Origin: Moringa oleifera
Taxonomy: Eukaryota; Streptophyta; Magnoliopsida; Brassicales; Moringaceae
DNA: 64,000 nt
Direction of reading: 5' to 3'
NCBI GenBank assembly: GCA_021397835.1
Contig: JAJFZO010000065.1
Span: 682,001-746,000, forward strand
This document shows, in pieces, positions 25,788-37,460 of the stretch. The notes under the pieces are model-generated. The model searched no databases and had not been told where the DNA came from. It saw nothing but the letters and a program-made list of their open reading frames with translations. The stretch's first letter is position 1, and each line of letters starts with the position of its first letter. A program made the translations under genes and the position numbers.

Positions 25788-26408
25788 AAAGCTTCCTGAT
25801 TCGTTCCGGTTACAAACATTATCTTGTTCTCAAAGCAAGTCCAGAATGTACAAGTAGCCCCATTAAGAATTTTGCTAAGCTTTATTTTAGTATAGAAATT
25901 ATTCTATACTTGCAATGCTATACTTCTTATTCATGTATGCTACGCTATAATCCTACTCCATGTAAAAATGAAGTTCGTCAATTTGATTATCTCCTAGCCA
26001 CAAGTTGAGAACTGTTCATACCCATTTTTCAATGATATGAATCACAAACAGGGTTAATCTAATAATCTCACAGTCAGACGATCTCAAATTAAATGGCTCA
26101 ATACAAAGTACAAACAGAAAAGGCTGCTGGTAAGAATCTTTGGTATAATGGCAGGAAACAACTAAATCTGAACCCATAGAAGAAAAGAAAGAGAAAAGAA
26201 GTAAGGAACTAATTTATACATACAATTTAGTGAATTATAATCTAGGAATAAAGACCCCAATGCAATTACAAGTAAACCCTGATGGGCAGAAAGCTTTTGC
26301 TTTCTAGTTTGATTCTTCTCTCTGTGAGCAGGGCTGCTTGCTGTCTTATCATGAGGCTGTTAACTGACCTATCATATTTGCACAATTGCGGTTGTCTAGT
26401 ATCGTTCC

Positions 26409-29400
26409 TTAACTCGAACGTCTCATGAGAAAAGCTACAAGACATCCTAACATAGCACCTGCAGCAACCTGCAACAATGAGAATGAAAGATAATGTACCA
26501 CTAAAAATGCAGACTGGAATCCCCAAAGGTAAATAGTACTGGTTTTTCTTGGCATATGCATAGACCAAGATCATTACCATAAAGGAAAACCAAAATAAGG
26601 AGTATCAAAATGATGGGTTATGGAGCCATGCACCATTGAATGTCTTCAGAAATTAACAATCTTTTCTCCTCAATTATTACTTTCAGCCCATCATCTAACA
26701 CTGACAGGCAAACATGACTCTTTCTTATTCGGTAGAAACGTTTTCACTCTAACAAGGAAATTGATAATTGGCTTAAGTTTTTATGGATGCAATAACAATC
26801 AAAAGGCTCAATTTCCAAAAGCAAGCATTAAATACAGATAGATAAGTAGTAATGCACAGACCTGAAGCGGAGTATGACCAAGTGAATCTCGTAGTGGTCT
26901 ACAATTGGAGACAGGGTGTTCAGGGGGTAGTTCACACACAATTTGATTCAGTAACTGCAGTAAGAAATACATGCAATTGTTCAGCAAAGAACACAGCTAA
27001 CAATAAGCAAGAATAGATAATTAGATACCGTCAAACAAAGTTTTTCTGCACTTCTATGAGAATGACAATGCCGAGAGTTGTGATGCAAGTAAACAAAAAA
27101 GACGAGCAAACATGTAAAAAATTGCTTATCGTGAATGTATATACCAACACAGATGAAGTGCTCAGTATTGACCACTTAATGGACACAGAAAACACATGTA
27201 CTAAGAAATGGTTGTTTCTTCTGCTTTAGAGTGTAACCATAAGTGTGTTTGCAGCAAAATGTTATAAACTTAAAAGGGATTTATTTATTATTCTGGCTGC
27301 ATAATATTCATATCATAAGCTTTAGGAACTTGATCTCAGCATGTCTATATCATGTTAAATCCATGTCAGGAAAAAAGCATACTGAGATGAAGGATCAGAA
27401 TCAGCATACCCTATTCATTAAAGAAACTTAGTTGAAACAAAACAAGAGAGAACCATCCACTTGGATTTGAAAAATTAGATAAAATGATAAATCTTAAAAA
27501 AGAAACGGATTTGAGTGTTTATCAGTCAGTTGCAGAACTGCAATTGCTGACCCTAAAGATGATGAATGCCGAGACTCAATGGAGCTTAACCTGAGCCAAG
27601 AATTCTACATGATTGGACAATATTTTAGCAGATGGTGACCCTAGATTGGGACAACTTAGATAAGTTGAATTCAGCTGGAAGGGTGAAATAACAGAGAATA
27701 CATCATGTGATTACATGTTTGTTCTACAAATTTCAACAGATCGCACAACAATTGTGATAAAAGTACATACACATTACAAAGTATTTCATTTAAGTAAATT
27801 ATCTTACTTCAGCTTGGCGGCCAGCATGGAGTCTAACACCAGAAGCATCATACATCACCTGCAAGAAACTCAAAACATCAATCCAGGATGCCTCAATCAT
27901 TATGAAGACAAGCATTAGAAGTAATTCTCTCGTCACAAGAATATTTTGTTTGAATAGAAATCACATGGAACCAGGGCACATGAGGGGTCTATATATTTGA
28001 TATCAAATGTAAAATGAGCCCACCCAACGCGATTCCTATAATCAGCAAGGATCATCTCTACAAGAGGTCACTTCTTTTAGCAAAACCACTGCTAAATAGT
28101 GCTACTTATTTATATAGAAGGATTTCAAGTTAGGAAGACAATACATATAGCATCCACATCCCATGAAATAGCAAGCCTTTTTCACAAAAAAGCAGCCAAG
28201 ACATAGTAGTACAACAAATATAGTAATCCTCAAACGTAAAAAAACATTATTGTTCCATCAGACTTCCTAATTCAAGTTCCAATGCATAGTTAAAAGTCAT
28301 TTCATGAAAGTTGCGTTCCTTTCCAATCAACACACATTAGACAAGCTATATCAATCCAAATGCTATTACCACTGGCCATGGTACTGAAACAGGCTTGAAC
28401 CAACTTTCATTTGTTTTTAGAATCCATCCTTTTCTACTATGCAACAACTTCACCTTCCGAATCCAAATGTACCAATCAATCTGGCAGCCAACTGCATCTT
28501 AAAGGAACTAAGATGACCCATACAATTTGTGATGCTTGCTGGGTAAGTTGGCGATGCCCAAAGAGCTTACATAGGCTGACGCAGCTAAAGGGGCTCTTCA
28601 CATGAAAGTAGAAAGGAAGCAGACATTATATCAAAGATTCCTTCCATGGAATCATTAATAACACTGGGCATATATAAAGGCATCAATATCCTTTGGAATT
28701 ACATAATAATAACATGACGCATTAATGACACCACATCAATCAAAACTTAGGTCCAAAGCTTCCGATTTAAAACAAGAAAAAAAGAAGTTTTGGTCCAAAG
28801 CTACAGTATGCTAACCAAGCTTGCCAAGATAATTAATCATTCATCCTTTATTCTATACAAAGAAAGGTTAAAATCAGTATTGCCAGCATGCCAACATCAA
28901 ATAACAAAAAAGACCTGGTCAACAAATACGTACAACACATGCCAAAACCAATGCAACTGCAAATGCTGGTGATCCAATTCCTTCTTGCAAACCGATTGCA
29001 ACTGCAAGAGCTGTCACAGTTGCTGAGTGTGATGAGGGCATTCCACCTGATCCAAGCATCTTTCTTGTATCCCATCTCTTCTCCTTGAACCTGCACTTCA
29101 AAGAGGATATATTGAAAGACTTTGCATGAGAAACATGTAATCTAAAAGGAGAGCACGAAAGAGAAATGAATGTGAGACTAAACAGATTTGTATTCTGATG
29201 CCATAAGATAGAGCTAATCACACAACAGTGCAGAACATTCGTGGCAGATACTATTTCACATATCCACTATGTTAGTGAGTCTCCACCAATGACAGAACCA
29301 GTCATGAGTCTAAACTTCATCCATATATTTCTCTCCTCAATTACAGCAAGTTAAATTGAACAAACCAAGGATTGGAAAAATGTCAAACATCTTGCATAAT

Positions 29401-30090
29401 GAATTGAAAATAAGAAAACCACTCCAGCCTAATCTAAAACATTGTTCATGCATTTTCACAAGATCCTTTGCTTAATAGTATAAATGAAAGTTACACATCA
29501 TAAAAAAATTAGTATGCTAAGACAACTAGATGCTGTAATGCAAGAGATAACTGCTGGAGGACAATTTTGCTCAGTAGTTAATGATGTTAAAGGATATCTT
29601 AATGCCACTACTGGAAAGCTCAAAACAGATTGTGTGAATGACCATGCCTGAAAACAATCCAAAGAAAGCCAAAATTAAGATCCAATGACATATGCCAAGT
29701 TTAAGTCTTCCAAATACAACCAAAAAAACACCACTGCTCATTAAGACCCATCAAGCAGTTAAAACAAGTGAGGCAAAAGGATAAAAGCCTAGATGTCCTC
29801 TCTTTGGTAGCTTACAGCTGAATCAAAAAGTATTAGACAATTCTAAGAACAACGATTTCAGAGCTTCAAACCATGTAATTTTCTACTACTTCCCAAAATT
29901 TTCACAGCAACCAATCGAAAGAGAAAGAGGGAATAGCAAAGTACCAGGTAGTGAACAGCTTGAGGAACTGAGCAACGGCGAATGAGAGAAATGCGGAAAC
30001 GAGAGGCACGTTGGCAGGGATGAGGGACGGCTGAGATGTGGCCGATCGAAAACTTGCCGATGCATCAGAGGCTGTTAGCACTTCGTCCAT
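26409..30090 (-). CDS. DUF212 membrane protein (acid phosphatase/vanadium-dependent haloperoxidase-related)
   Basis: Five exons on the minus strand: 30090-29945, 29090-28934, 27858-27808, 26954-26862 and 26468-26409. They total 507 nt and encode 168 aa. The start gives MDEVLTASDAS. Residues ~26-45 (NVPLVSAFLSFAVAQFLKLF) form a membrane segment. The signature GSGGMPSSHSATVTALAVAI (residues ~60-80) corresponds to the PSSHS phosphate-binding motif shared in spirit with PAP2/haloperoxidases. It is followed by YDASGVRLHAGRQAE, LLNQIVCELPPEHPV and LRDSLGHTPLQVAAGAMLG, where the last His-containing stretch completes the family pattern. The protein ends LVAFLMRRSS. The length fits the family (Arabidopsis At3g21610-like). 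Function in plants is not established; a lipid phosphatase is only a guess from the motif. Large introns (up to about 1.2 kb) hold no recognisable insert. Confidence 0.9.
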
Positions 30091-30448
30091 CGAAAGCAAC
30101 GTAATGCCAGAGAACGATAGATTGCTTGAGCTTGCAAAAGAACCAAAAAAAAAAAAAATTACCAAAGGGATGTTACTTTGCGTCGCCGAGTGAATCTCGG
30201 TGGCAACTCGGATTCCGATTAGCAGTTATCGTATAAAGATAATTATCTCTGATTCTGGAATTTGATTGGTTTTGATTACAGACCAAACACATCATAGATG
30301 AAATTTATGTTTATCAACAAATACATTTTTGTTTTTATTTCTTTGGTCAAAATGAGTGTAAATTAGGGGAACTCCTGCCTTGAGCCGGATTTCTTTCTTT
30401 CGAGAAACTCAAGGTTCAGAGCCATCCACAACCCGCTCTTAGTCTCAA

Positions 30449-30560
30449 TGGGCTTATCGGGCCCATATAGCCATTAGATCCATTCTGTTTATTAGGCCCA
30501 CATGGCTTATTAGGCCCACCAACATATTAGGCCCACCTGGCTTTTGAGGCCCATTCATGT
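30449..30560 (-). promoter_or_regulatory. Cluster of site II (GGCCCA/TGGGCC) elements
   Basis: Five or six GGCCCA or TGGGCC words occur in about 110 bases, four of them in a repeated context TTAGGCCCAC or TGAGGCCCAT. They sit 360-470 bases upstream of the DUF212 start codon. Site II elements (TGGGCC/T) bind TCP factors and mark promoters of cell-growth and organelle genes. The repeated context suggests local tandem duplication of a promoter unit. Confidence 0.55.
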
Positions 30561-33382
30561 AGATCTGAATGTCTTCTTACTGGGAAAACCATAACGAAAA
30601 TAAATAAATAATATTATTTTTTTCATCTGAAAATGGTCTATTAGATCAAGCATCAATTTTTACAATTTTTTATATTAAAAAATGAAAATTGAAAATTAGT
30701 TTATGAGAGTTTCATATTTTTTAAAACCAAATATTACTTAAAATTTTAAAAACTCTCAGCAATTTGGAATTTGTGACGGCTTGGTGGCTTGATATAGTCA
30801 ATAGGCACATGGGAGCATGTTAGTTGGGACATATCGTATTATTTAAGCATTAAAATCAAAAGGCTTCTGGTAAAACATCAAAATCGTCCTAATTTTTTAT
30901 TTTCTTTTTCTTTACTTCAATTTTTAATCTTCTTAAAATATAAAATAAAATCTATCTTTGAAGATTGCCGCCAAATAAACAATGGTTCCCAAACTAACAC
31001 GTTAAAATTATTGGTTTAACAATCATATGCCCACCTGATAAGAAGATAGTGATTTCACTTATTTATCTTATACAATATAATTATAAGGCATGATCAATCA
31101 TTAACAACTCTTATGGAACTTAAATTATAAAATATAAGTTACTCTATATATTATTAAAAGAGCATAATACATTGAATTTTTATAAAAAATTAATTTTAAT
31201 TTGGACTTAGTGAAAATTGGGTATTAAAACATCTCTAATGATGCACCAAATTACTGATTTAATGTGAGTTTTAGTATCAAATTAACTCTAATGAAGCACC
31301 ATATTATTTATCCCAAGAATATCATTTTAATATTGTTAACAGTATAACACCATATATAACTTACATTGATATTATTAAATATAATTGAAGGAGAACTTTT
31401 AAAAAATATTAATATTTAATATATAATTTTATTTTTATAAATATTATTTAATAACAATTATTATAAAAATGTTATTAAAAATATTAATTATACCACTTTA
31501 ATGTAATAAGTTGAAAAAAATTAATGTTAAAATTATTTTTTAATATTAAAATGATGTAAATTTTAGTGTTGAATGTTGGAAATGCTCTTAGGCTGCTAGG
31601 ATATAACATTGAAGAATTTTCTTTTCGATATCACAAAATAAAATTCTGGAGGGCAGGAACAGTGACACTAACAAAAAGATGACAATCACGTGATTCATGG
31701 CGCGTGGTGCCACGCATGTGCGCGTCCGTCTGAACTCTCGCACACTTTTCACTTTTATTGTAAAATTGTGTAAAAAATGTTTAAACGCATGGAATGCATA
31801 CCAGTTTATTATTTTATGTAATTTTAAATTCGATCAATTCCATCTATTGGAACACGTGAAATAAAAAATAATTAATTTTAAAATAAATGAAAAGACATCT
31901 TAAATTATATATGTTTTTTGTTTTATGTTTTATAATGTCGATGAAATTAATTGCATCTCTTGGTTTTTTAGTTTGATTTAAATTTTGAATTATATTATTA
32001 ATTTTTAAAATTTTTAAAATATAAATTTTAATGTAAATATTTTTAATTTATTTAAATTATTATATTTTGTGTGTATTAAGATATACTTTTAATTTTTGAT
32101 TTTATTAAAAAAATTATATAAATCAAAAGTTATTTAAAATCAGAAGATGAGATTTTACACAAGTTATTTTTTTTTGAGACATTTTGGTAATAAAATTATC
32201 ATTAAATTTTCAAAAACATTGGAGTGCATGTAATTTAAAACAAATTTAAAAATTAAATATATAATTGATATAATGAAAAAATTAAGATTTAGATAGAAAG
32301 AAATTTTATTTTAAATTTATTATACTTAATCTTAAGTTTATTATAATTTATTCAGTTAATAAAAATAAAAAAATTGTATATTGTCAATTCAAATTTTAAT
32401 TTATTTTATTAATAATAATTATAATGTCAATTTTAATATTTATTTGAGCATAAAAAGAAAATAAATAACTAAGATTGCGAAGAATTCAGTAAAGAAGCTC
32501 TAATTTTTAGTTTAGTAAAGGTAAAGATCTCATAAATTTTTTATATTTATCTTATATTATCAATCAAATTTATATGTCTAAAAAATAATAAATTAAACAT
32601 TAATCAGTTAATTTTATTTAAATTAAATATTATCAAAAATTAAAAATATTAAAAATATTCAACTCAAAAATTTTATATAATAAATTTTAACTTAAAATTT
32701 TTTATAAATATAAAAAAATATTCAACTATAATCACAAAAAAAATTTTGTAATTTTTAAAATAATTATACTATTTTAAAAAAAATTTGATATGATAAATTT
32801 AAATATGTATATTTAATATTCAAAAAATTATGAAAATTTTTGTCATAGTATTTTGAATGTATCTTTACATTTGTAAAAATATTTAAGTTACAATTTTTAT
32901 ATAAAATTTTTAATTTAAAAACTTTTGATTTTTAAAATTTTTTTAATAATATTTAAATTAAATTAATAAATATAAAATTCAATTTATTAATTTTTAAATA
33001 TTAAATTTAATTAATAATGTAAAATAAATATCAACATTTTATGTTATTTTCACTTAAAATATATTTTGTAAAGAGAGAGACAGGACTTCCCCTTCCTCTC
33101 TCATTGTATTAAATATGTTGTATCTTTTTTTAAATAAAAAAAATACACAGTTTAGCAAGTGATTAGCAGTTACGTGTAGCCCACGTCGGTCCATTTCATG
33201 CCTCCAAAGATAATATATTCATTAATTGAATAATAATTCGGTAGAAAATTACGTAATCAAAATTGAAGCCGTCGTTGAATTCTACAGTAGTTACTCTATT
33301 ACAAAAAGACTTCAAAGTCAACTCAAAATGGTCATGCAGGTAGACACAAACCCGTCGTTATACTTAAAACGTGACTAATTAG
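30561..33382. other. Very AT-rich intergenic DNA
   Basis: This stretch is composed largely of A/T runs with AATTTAAA, TTAATTAT and similar words, and has no open frame of note. It could be a matrix-attachment-type region or old degraded transposon DNA; nothing can be assigned. A GC-rich island GGCGCGTGGTGCCACGC at ~31,700 is the only break in composition. Confidence 0.5.
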
Positions 33383-34048
33383 AGATTAAGCGGGGCGGGT
33401 CTTGGTGCCCTAGACAAAATGTATAGGTGGGTCTTTTAATTATTTTTATATAAAAATTTGATATTTTATAATATAATTTTAAATTATTTTTTAATATTTT
33501 AATTTAAATATATAATTGTTAATTAATAAAATGAATAATTTATTTATTATTATAGTCCAATGTAAATTTTTATTAGTTTTATTTTTATAAGTCTATTAAT
33601 AATATTTTATAAAGTAATCTATTAACGCACTTTTTTCTTTCACTAAAATCATAATAAATGTAACTTTTTATATTTTTTAAAAAAATAAAAGAAACAAAAT
33701 ACAAAAACTAAGTTGAAATTCAAAATATATTTAAAGAGATGAATAGTATCACTGCATATTGCATGTAATTTATGAATTTTGAAAAAATAAAAAACTCAAA
33801 ATAACTTAAATGATTGGCAATTTATGAGATTTGTGTTTTTTTACTCTACTACGGTAAATAAATTATATTAAAAATTTAAATTAAATATATATTTCATTTA
33901 AAATAATTAAAATCATATTTATTAATAATTAAAAATAATTTTTTTAATAAAAATTCAGTGAGGCCCATTGTAAAATAGGGCTCCACTTGAAAGAGGGGCC
34001 TTAGGCAACCAGCAGTCCCCTCCCCTCGGAGCTGCCCCTGAGATTAAG
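33383..34048. mobile_element. hAT-like non-autonomous DNA transposon (MITE-type) with 8-bp target duplication
   Basis: The element spans 33391-34040 (650 bp). It is flanked on both sides by the identical 8-mer AGATTAAG (33383-33390 and 34041-34048). Eight-base duplications are characteristic of hAT insertions. The left end starts CGGGGCGGGTCTTGG. The right end read inward starts CAGGGGCAGCTCCGAGG, so the ends are imperfect inverted repeats built on C(A)GGGGC(A/G)G. Both termini are GC-rich (about 50-80 bases each), while the interior is extremely AT-rich with no transposase frame. The element is therefore non-autonomous and would depend on a transposase elsewhere. The perfect target duplication suggests a fairly recent insertion. 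Confidence 0.72.
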
Positions 34049-36950
34049 ATTCTTAATTAACTTAATTAATGGCCACTTAGATACTATGTTTTCATTTTTT
34101 ATTTTTATTTTTAAATAATTTTTTTAATTTTATATATTTTCAAATATAAATATTTAATAATTTATAATATTAATATAAAAATAAATAAATTTATTAAATT
34201 ATATTATATTATAATTTTAATAAAAACTCTAAACAAATACAATTAACAATAACGAAAATCCTCATCCATGTATTTTTTTTCCTCTCTTATTAATTATGAC
34301 AACGGGTCAGGAAAGTTCCTGGGTGGATATCTAGTTCTGTTGGCTAATGGATATTGCAGGCTTCCGCGCAACCGAAGGTTTCCTCAAGTTGGCGGAATAC
34401 AATGATTACGGTAAGAACCGTTTGAAAAAGTTTTCTGTTCTGTACATTTCAAAAGACAATACACCCTATTTGGTACTGACAACCCCCACATGCAAGCCTA
34501 TCTACATGTCTTTCTTTTTAATTTCATCTGAGAATACTTGCCATTGCCCATTCATTGGCAGTAACCGTTGCAAACTTGTAAAAATATTTTTAAAAAATGG
34601 ATATAGATCTTGACAGAATCAACATAATTTTTTTATAATTTCACTCTTAATTTATTTTTAATTTCATCATTAATTAATTCCAAGGGTAAAAGTGTCTTTT
34701 AAAAAGGCTAAATGGTCCCTCCAGTTGCAATTAATTGTGACCAATCATTGAGGCATTTGCATCTACTGTTCTCTAATCCACCCAAAAGGGGAAGAGAAGA
34801 CCGCTACTTGCTAGAGGTCAAGACCGTTGGAAAAGAGAGCGACTGATTGTACGGTGGAGATGATCCCACAAGTACCATCCAGGGCCAAGGAGGGACCACC
34901 GGCCAAAGCACATGCATCACACAGAATCATCCTCCGTAGATTCCGAATCCTGCCTCTTTTGTCTGCTTTTCCTCTTATTTCTCTGCATTCATGACGAAGA
35001 GAATCATTGTTCATTGTCCATTAGTCATTGCTCTGAAAAGCAAAAGATAAAAAATAAAATAAAGCACGTGCGTTGTTTTTCAAGCCTTAAAATAATTAAA
35101 TAAAAAAGTAAAACGGAAATGAAAGGATGTAATATGGTGTGGGGTCTGTACTGTAGATAACGTGTATCGCGCATCACGAGAAGGGGTTTTCCCTATCGTG
35201 ATGACGGGTAGTGATACGCAATCATGCAGTGCCACTGATGCGTTTGGTGGGGCTCCATCACGGATATTTCGACATCATCTGTCACTGCGAAATTTCCTGG
35301 GGGTGTACCCATTGGAGACAGGATCCACGTAGTTTCGCATTGTGCCCGTACCCCTTCTGGTCCATTCTCGATTTGGAAGATTTCAATCAAATTTTAACTT
35401 GATTCTTAAGCCATCATTAATGGCTGCATAAAATATTGAACATACATATTAATTTTTGATATTATATATTTATAGATAAATATTAAAAAATCATAAATTA
35501 TATATTTTTATTTTATATTGTAAAATATTGATTTGATTGGTATAATTAATACTTTAATTTTTAATTTAAAATTTATTCAAAAATAATAAATTAAAAAATA
35601 TTTAAATTGAATTTTTATATAATAAATTTGAATTAAAAATTGTATAAATATAAATAAAATATTTAAACTACCATAAAAATTTTAATTATAAAAAATATTT
35701 GTAATATTTTATAAAAATTTTAAAATTTTAGAAAAATATTTCATGAGTTAAAAACTATTAAAATTTAAAATATTTTAATCATAAAAATATATTTACTTTT
35801 ATAAATTTTAAATTAAAATTTAATTTAAAAATTAAAAATTAAATATATAATTTATTTAATTAAAAATAAATATAATTTAAACTTATATATGTATATATAA
35901 ATATTTTGATAATTAAAGTAGTCGGTTAAAAAATTTATTTTTATTAGGATTTTTGATTTTCTTTATATTTATCATATACTTATTTAATATTGCAATAATA
36001 TGATATAAAAGTTTTGATCCTGACTTTAAAATCATCGTAATTTTTATGTATTACGTGGTTAGTAATGCTTTACCATTTGACAATCCAATTTATCATATTT
36101 GACAGCATAAGAAACGTGAAGAGAGCACGCAAACACAAATAGAAGCTTATGTATGAGAGCAAGAGACGTGCAAAACAAAAACATTTAATATTTCTGTTAA
36201 AATTAGAGGTTATAAATTTATAATTAAAGAATGTGAATTTTTATTTTTAAATGCGTTATTAAAATAGGAGGTCACAACTTGCAGAGTCTTATGATTAATG
36301 ACCCAGATCCTACATCAAGATGTAATAATATCATATTTTTCAAATTTATTTATAGTTTTTCAGTTTTTATTTCAGATATTTTTTTTATCTCTATTTTTTT
36401 CCTTGGTCAATACGACACTTGTTTTAAATTAAAGAAAAAGTAAAAAAAAAGAGAAAAGTTAATGAGCGGAACAGTTACCTTTGATAAATTCCAAGGATTT
36501 TAAGGGCCTGCATTAATTAATACATTATTATTGATGCATTTGGCAGTCAAATGATGCATTTGATTACCCAACTAATTGGAGATTAGGCGGTTTTATAATT
36601 AATTAATCATTTAATTATAAAGCAGTCCCCTTCGCCCAATAGGGAGGAAGGTAGGTAGGGAGGGCATGGATCTGTGCTTCTGCTTTCTTTGGTACGACCC
36701 AGTGGGCCCTTTCCGACGAACCCATCTGGGGTACGGTGGGTCTACCAGTAACCACCAAAGCAAGCCCTACCTTTCTCTCAATAATTGTCAACACCACACC
36801 ACTGTAGCGAAGACAAGCGCCACTAGCTTGAGGTCACGCGTTCACGGCAGAACTACAGCCACAACACTACCTTGTGTACCTCTCTCCTTCCCACCTCTCT
36901 TATCTATTTAACCAACCCAATCCTCTGCTCTTATCTCTCACCACACCACA
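34049..36950. other. AT-rich spacer and promoter of GDP-L-galactose phosphorylase
   Basis: No gene is recognised. A short frame at 34,347-34,613 (MDIAGFRATEGFLKLAEYND) is followed by a GTAAG-like donor but has no known match. An imperfect inverted repeat lies at 35,160-35,220. Bases 35,400-36,060 are extremely AT-rich. From about 36,600 composition rises. TCTATTTAACC at ~36,902 resembles a TATA element about 240 bases before the upstream ORF, and TGGGCCC at ~36,704 is a site II-type motif. Confidence 0.45.
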
Positions 36951-37139
36951 AAACAGATAACCCAGCTCTCAAGAAGCAAAACCCAGCGATATTTTGATCT
37001 AGGAGTGAACTTTGGATGATTTCGACGAGCTTTTGAGGTGTTAGGTGCCGGGAAGAATTCGAGAAATTAAACAAACTGACGCGGTTTTGAGTATTAGTGG
37101 TTTCGGTTTTAACCCAGGGGAAGACAAGTTGTAGACATC

Positions 37140-37328
37140 ACGGCTATACACGGAGCAACTCGGCCTCTTAATCATGTCCGGGTACGACGCAAGGGTTGTG
37201 TGATAGAGAGCATCCCTTCGCCGCACGGCGGGCGTGGCGCTTTGCCGTCTGAAGGCGGTAGCCCTTCCGATCTCCTCTTCCTTGCTGGCGGCGGCGGCAG
37301 CGCCAGCAGTTTCTCTCCTCTATATTAG
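37140..37328 (+). CDS. Conserved upstream ORF peptide in the GDP-L-galactose phosphorylase leader (ACG start)
   Basis: A 62-codon frame lies in the 5' leader and ends TAG at 37326-37328. It includes HGATRPLNHVRVRRKGCVIE, then SIPSPHGGRGALPSEGGSPS and DLLFLAGGGG. This matches, from memory, the peptide encoded upstream of VTC2/GGP across land plants, which starts at a non-AUG codon and represses translation of the main frame when ascorbate is high. No ATG is available: an in-frame stop lies 30 bases upstream (TAA at 37110-37112). An ACG at 37140 stands in good context (A at -3, G at +4), so I place the start there. The main start codon is 133 bases downstream of the uORF stop. Confidence 0.85.
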   Translation, partial: TAIHGATRPLNHVRVRRKGCVIESIPSPHGGRGALPSEGGSPSDLLFLAGGGGSASSFSPLY

Positions 37329-37460
37329 TACTAGTTTTAGGGAGTAGATTTATCTTTATACAAACTAGTTGTTTAAGAATTTAGCGGCAAGAAGTCTTGG
37401 TTTTTCTGGGTTTTATTTGAAATTAAAAAAAAAAGAAAAAAAAGAGAGAAGAAGAACAAG

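Noticed and set aside
34347..34613. An 88-codon frame beginning MDIAGFRATEG
   Set aside because: Only its first ~20 codons look coding-like; there is no family match and no partner exon.
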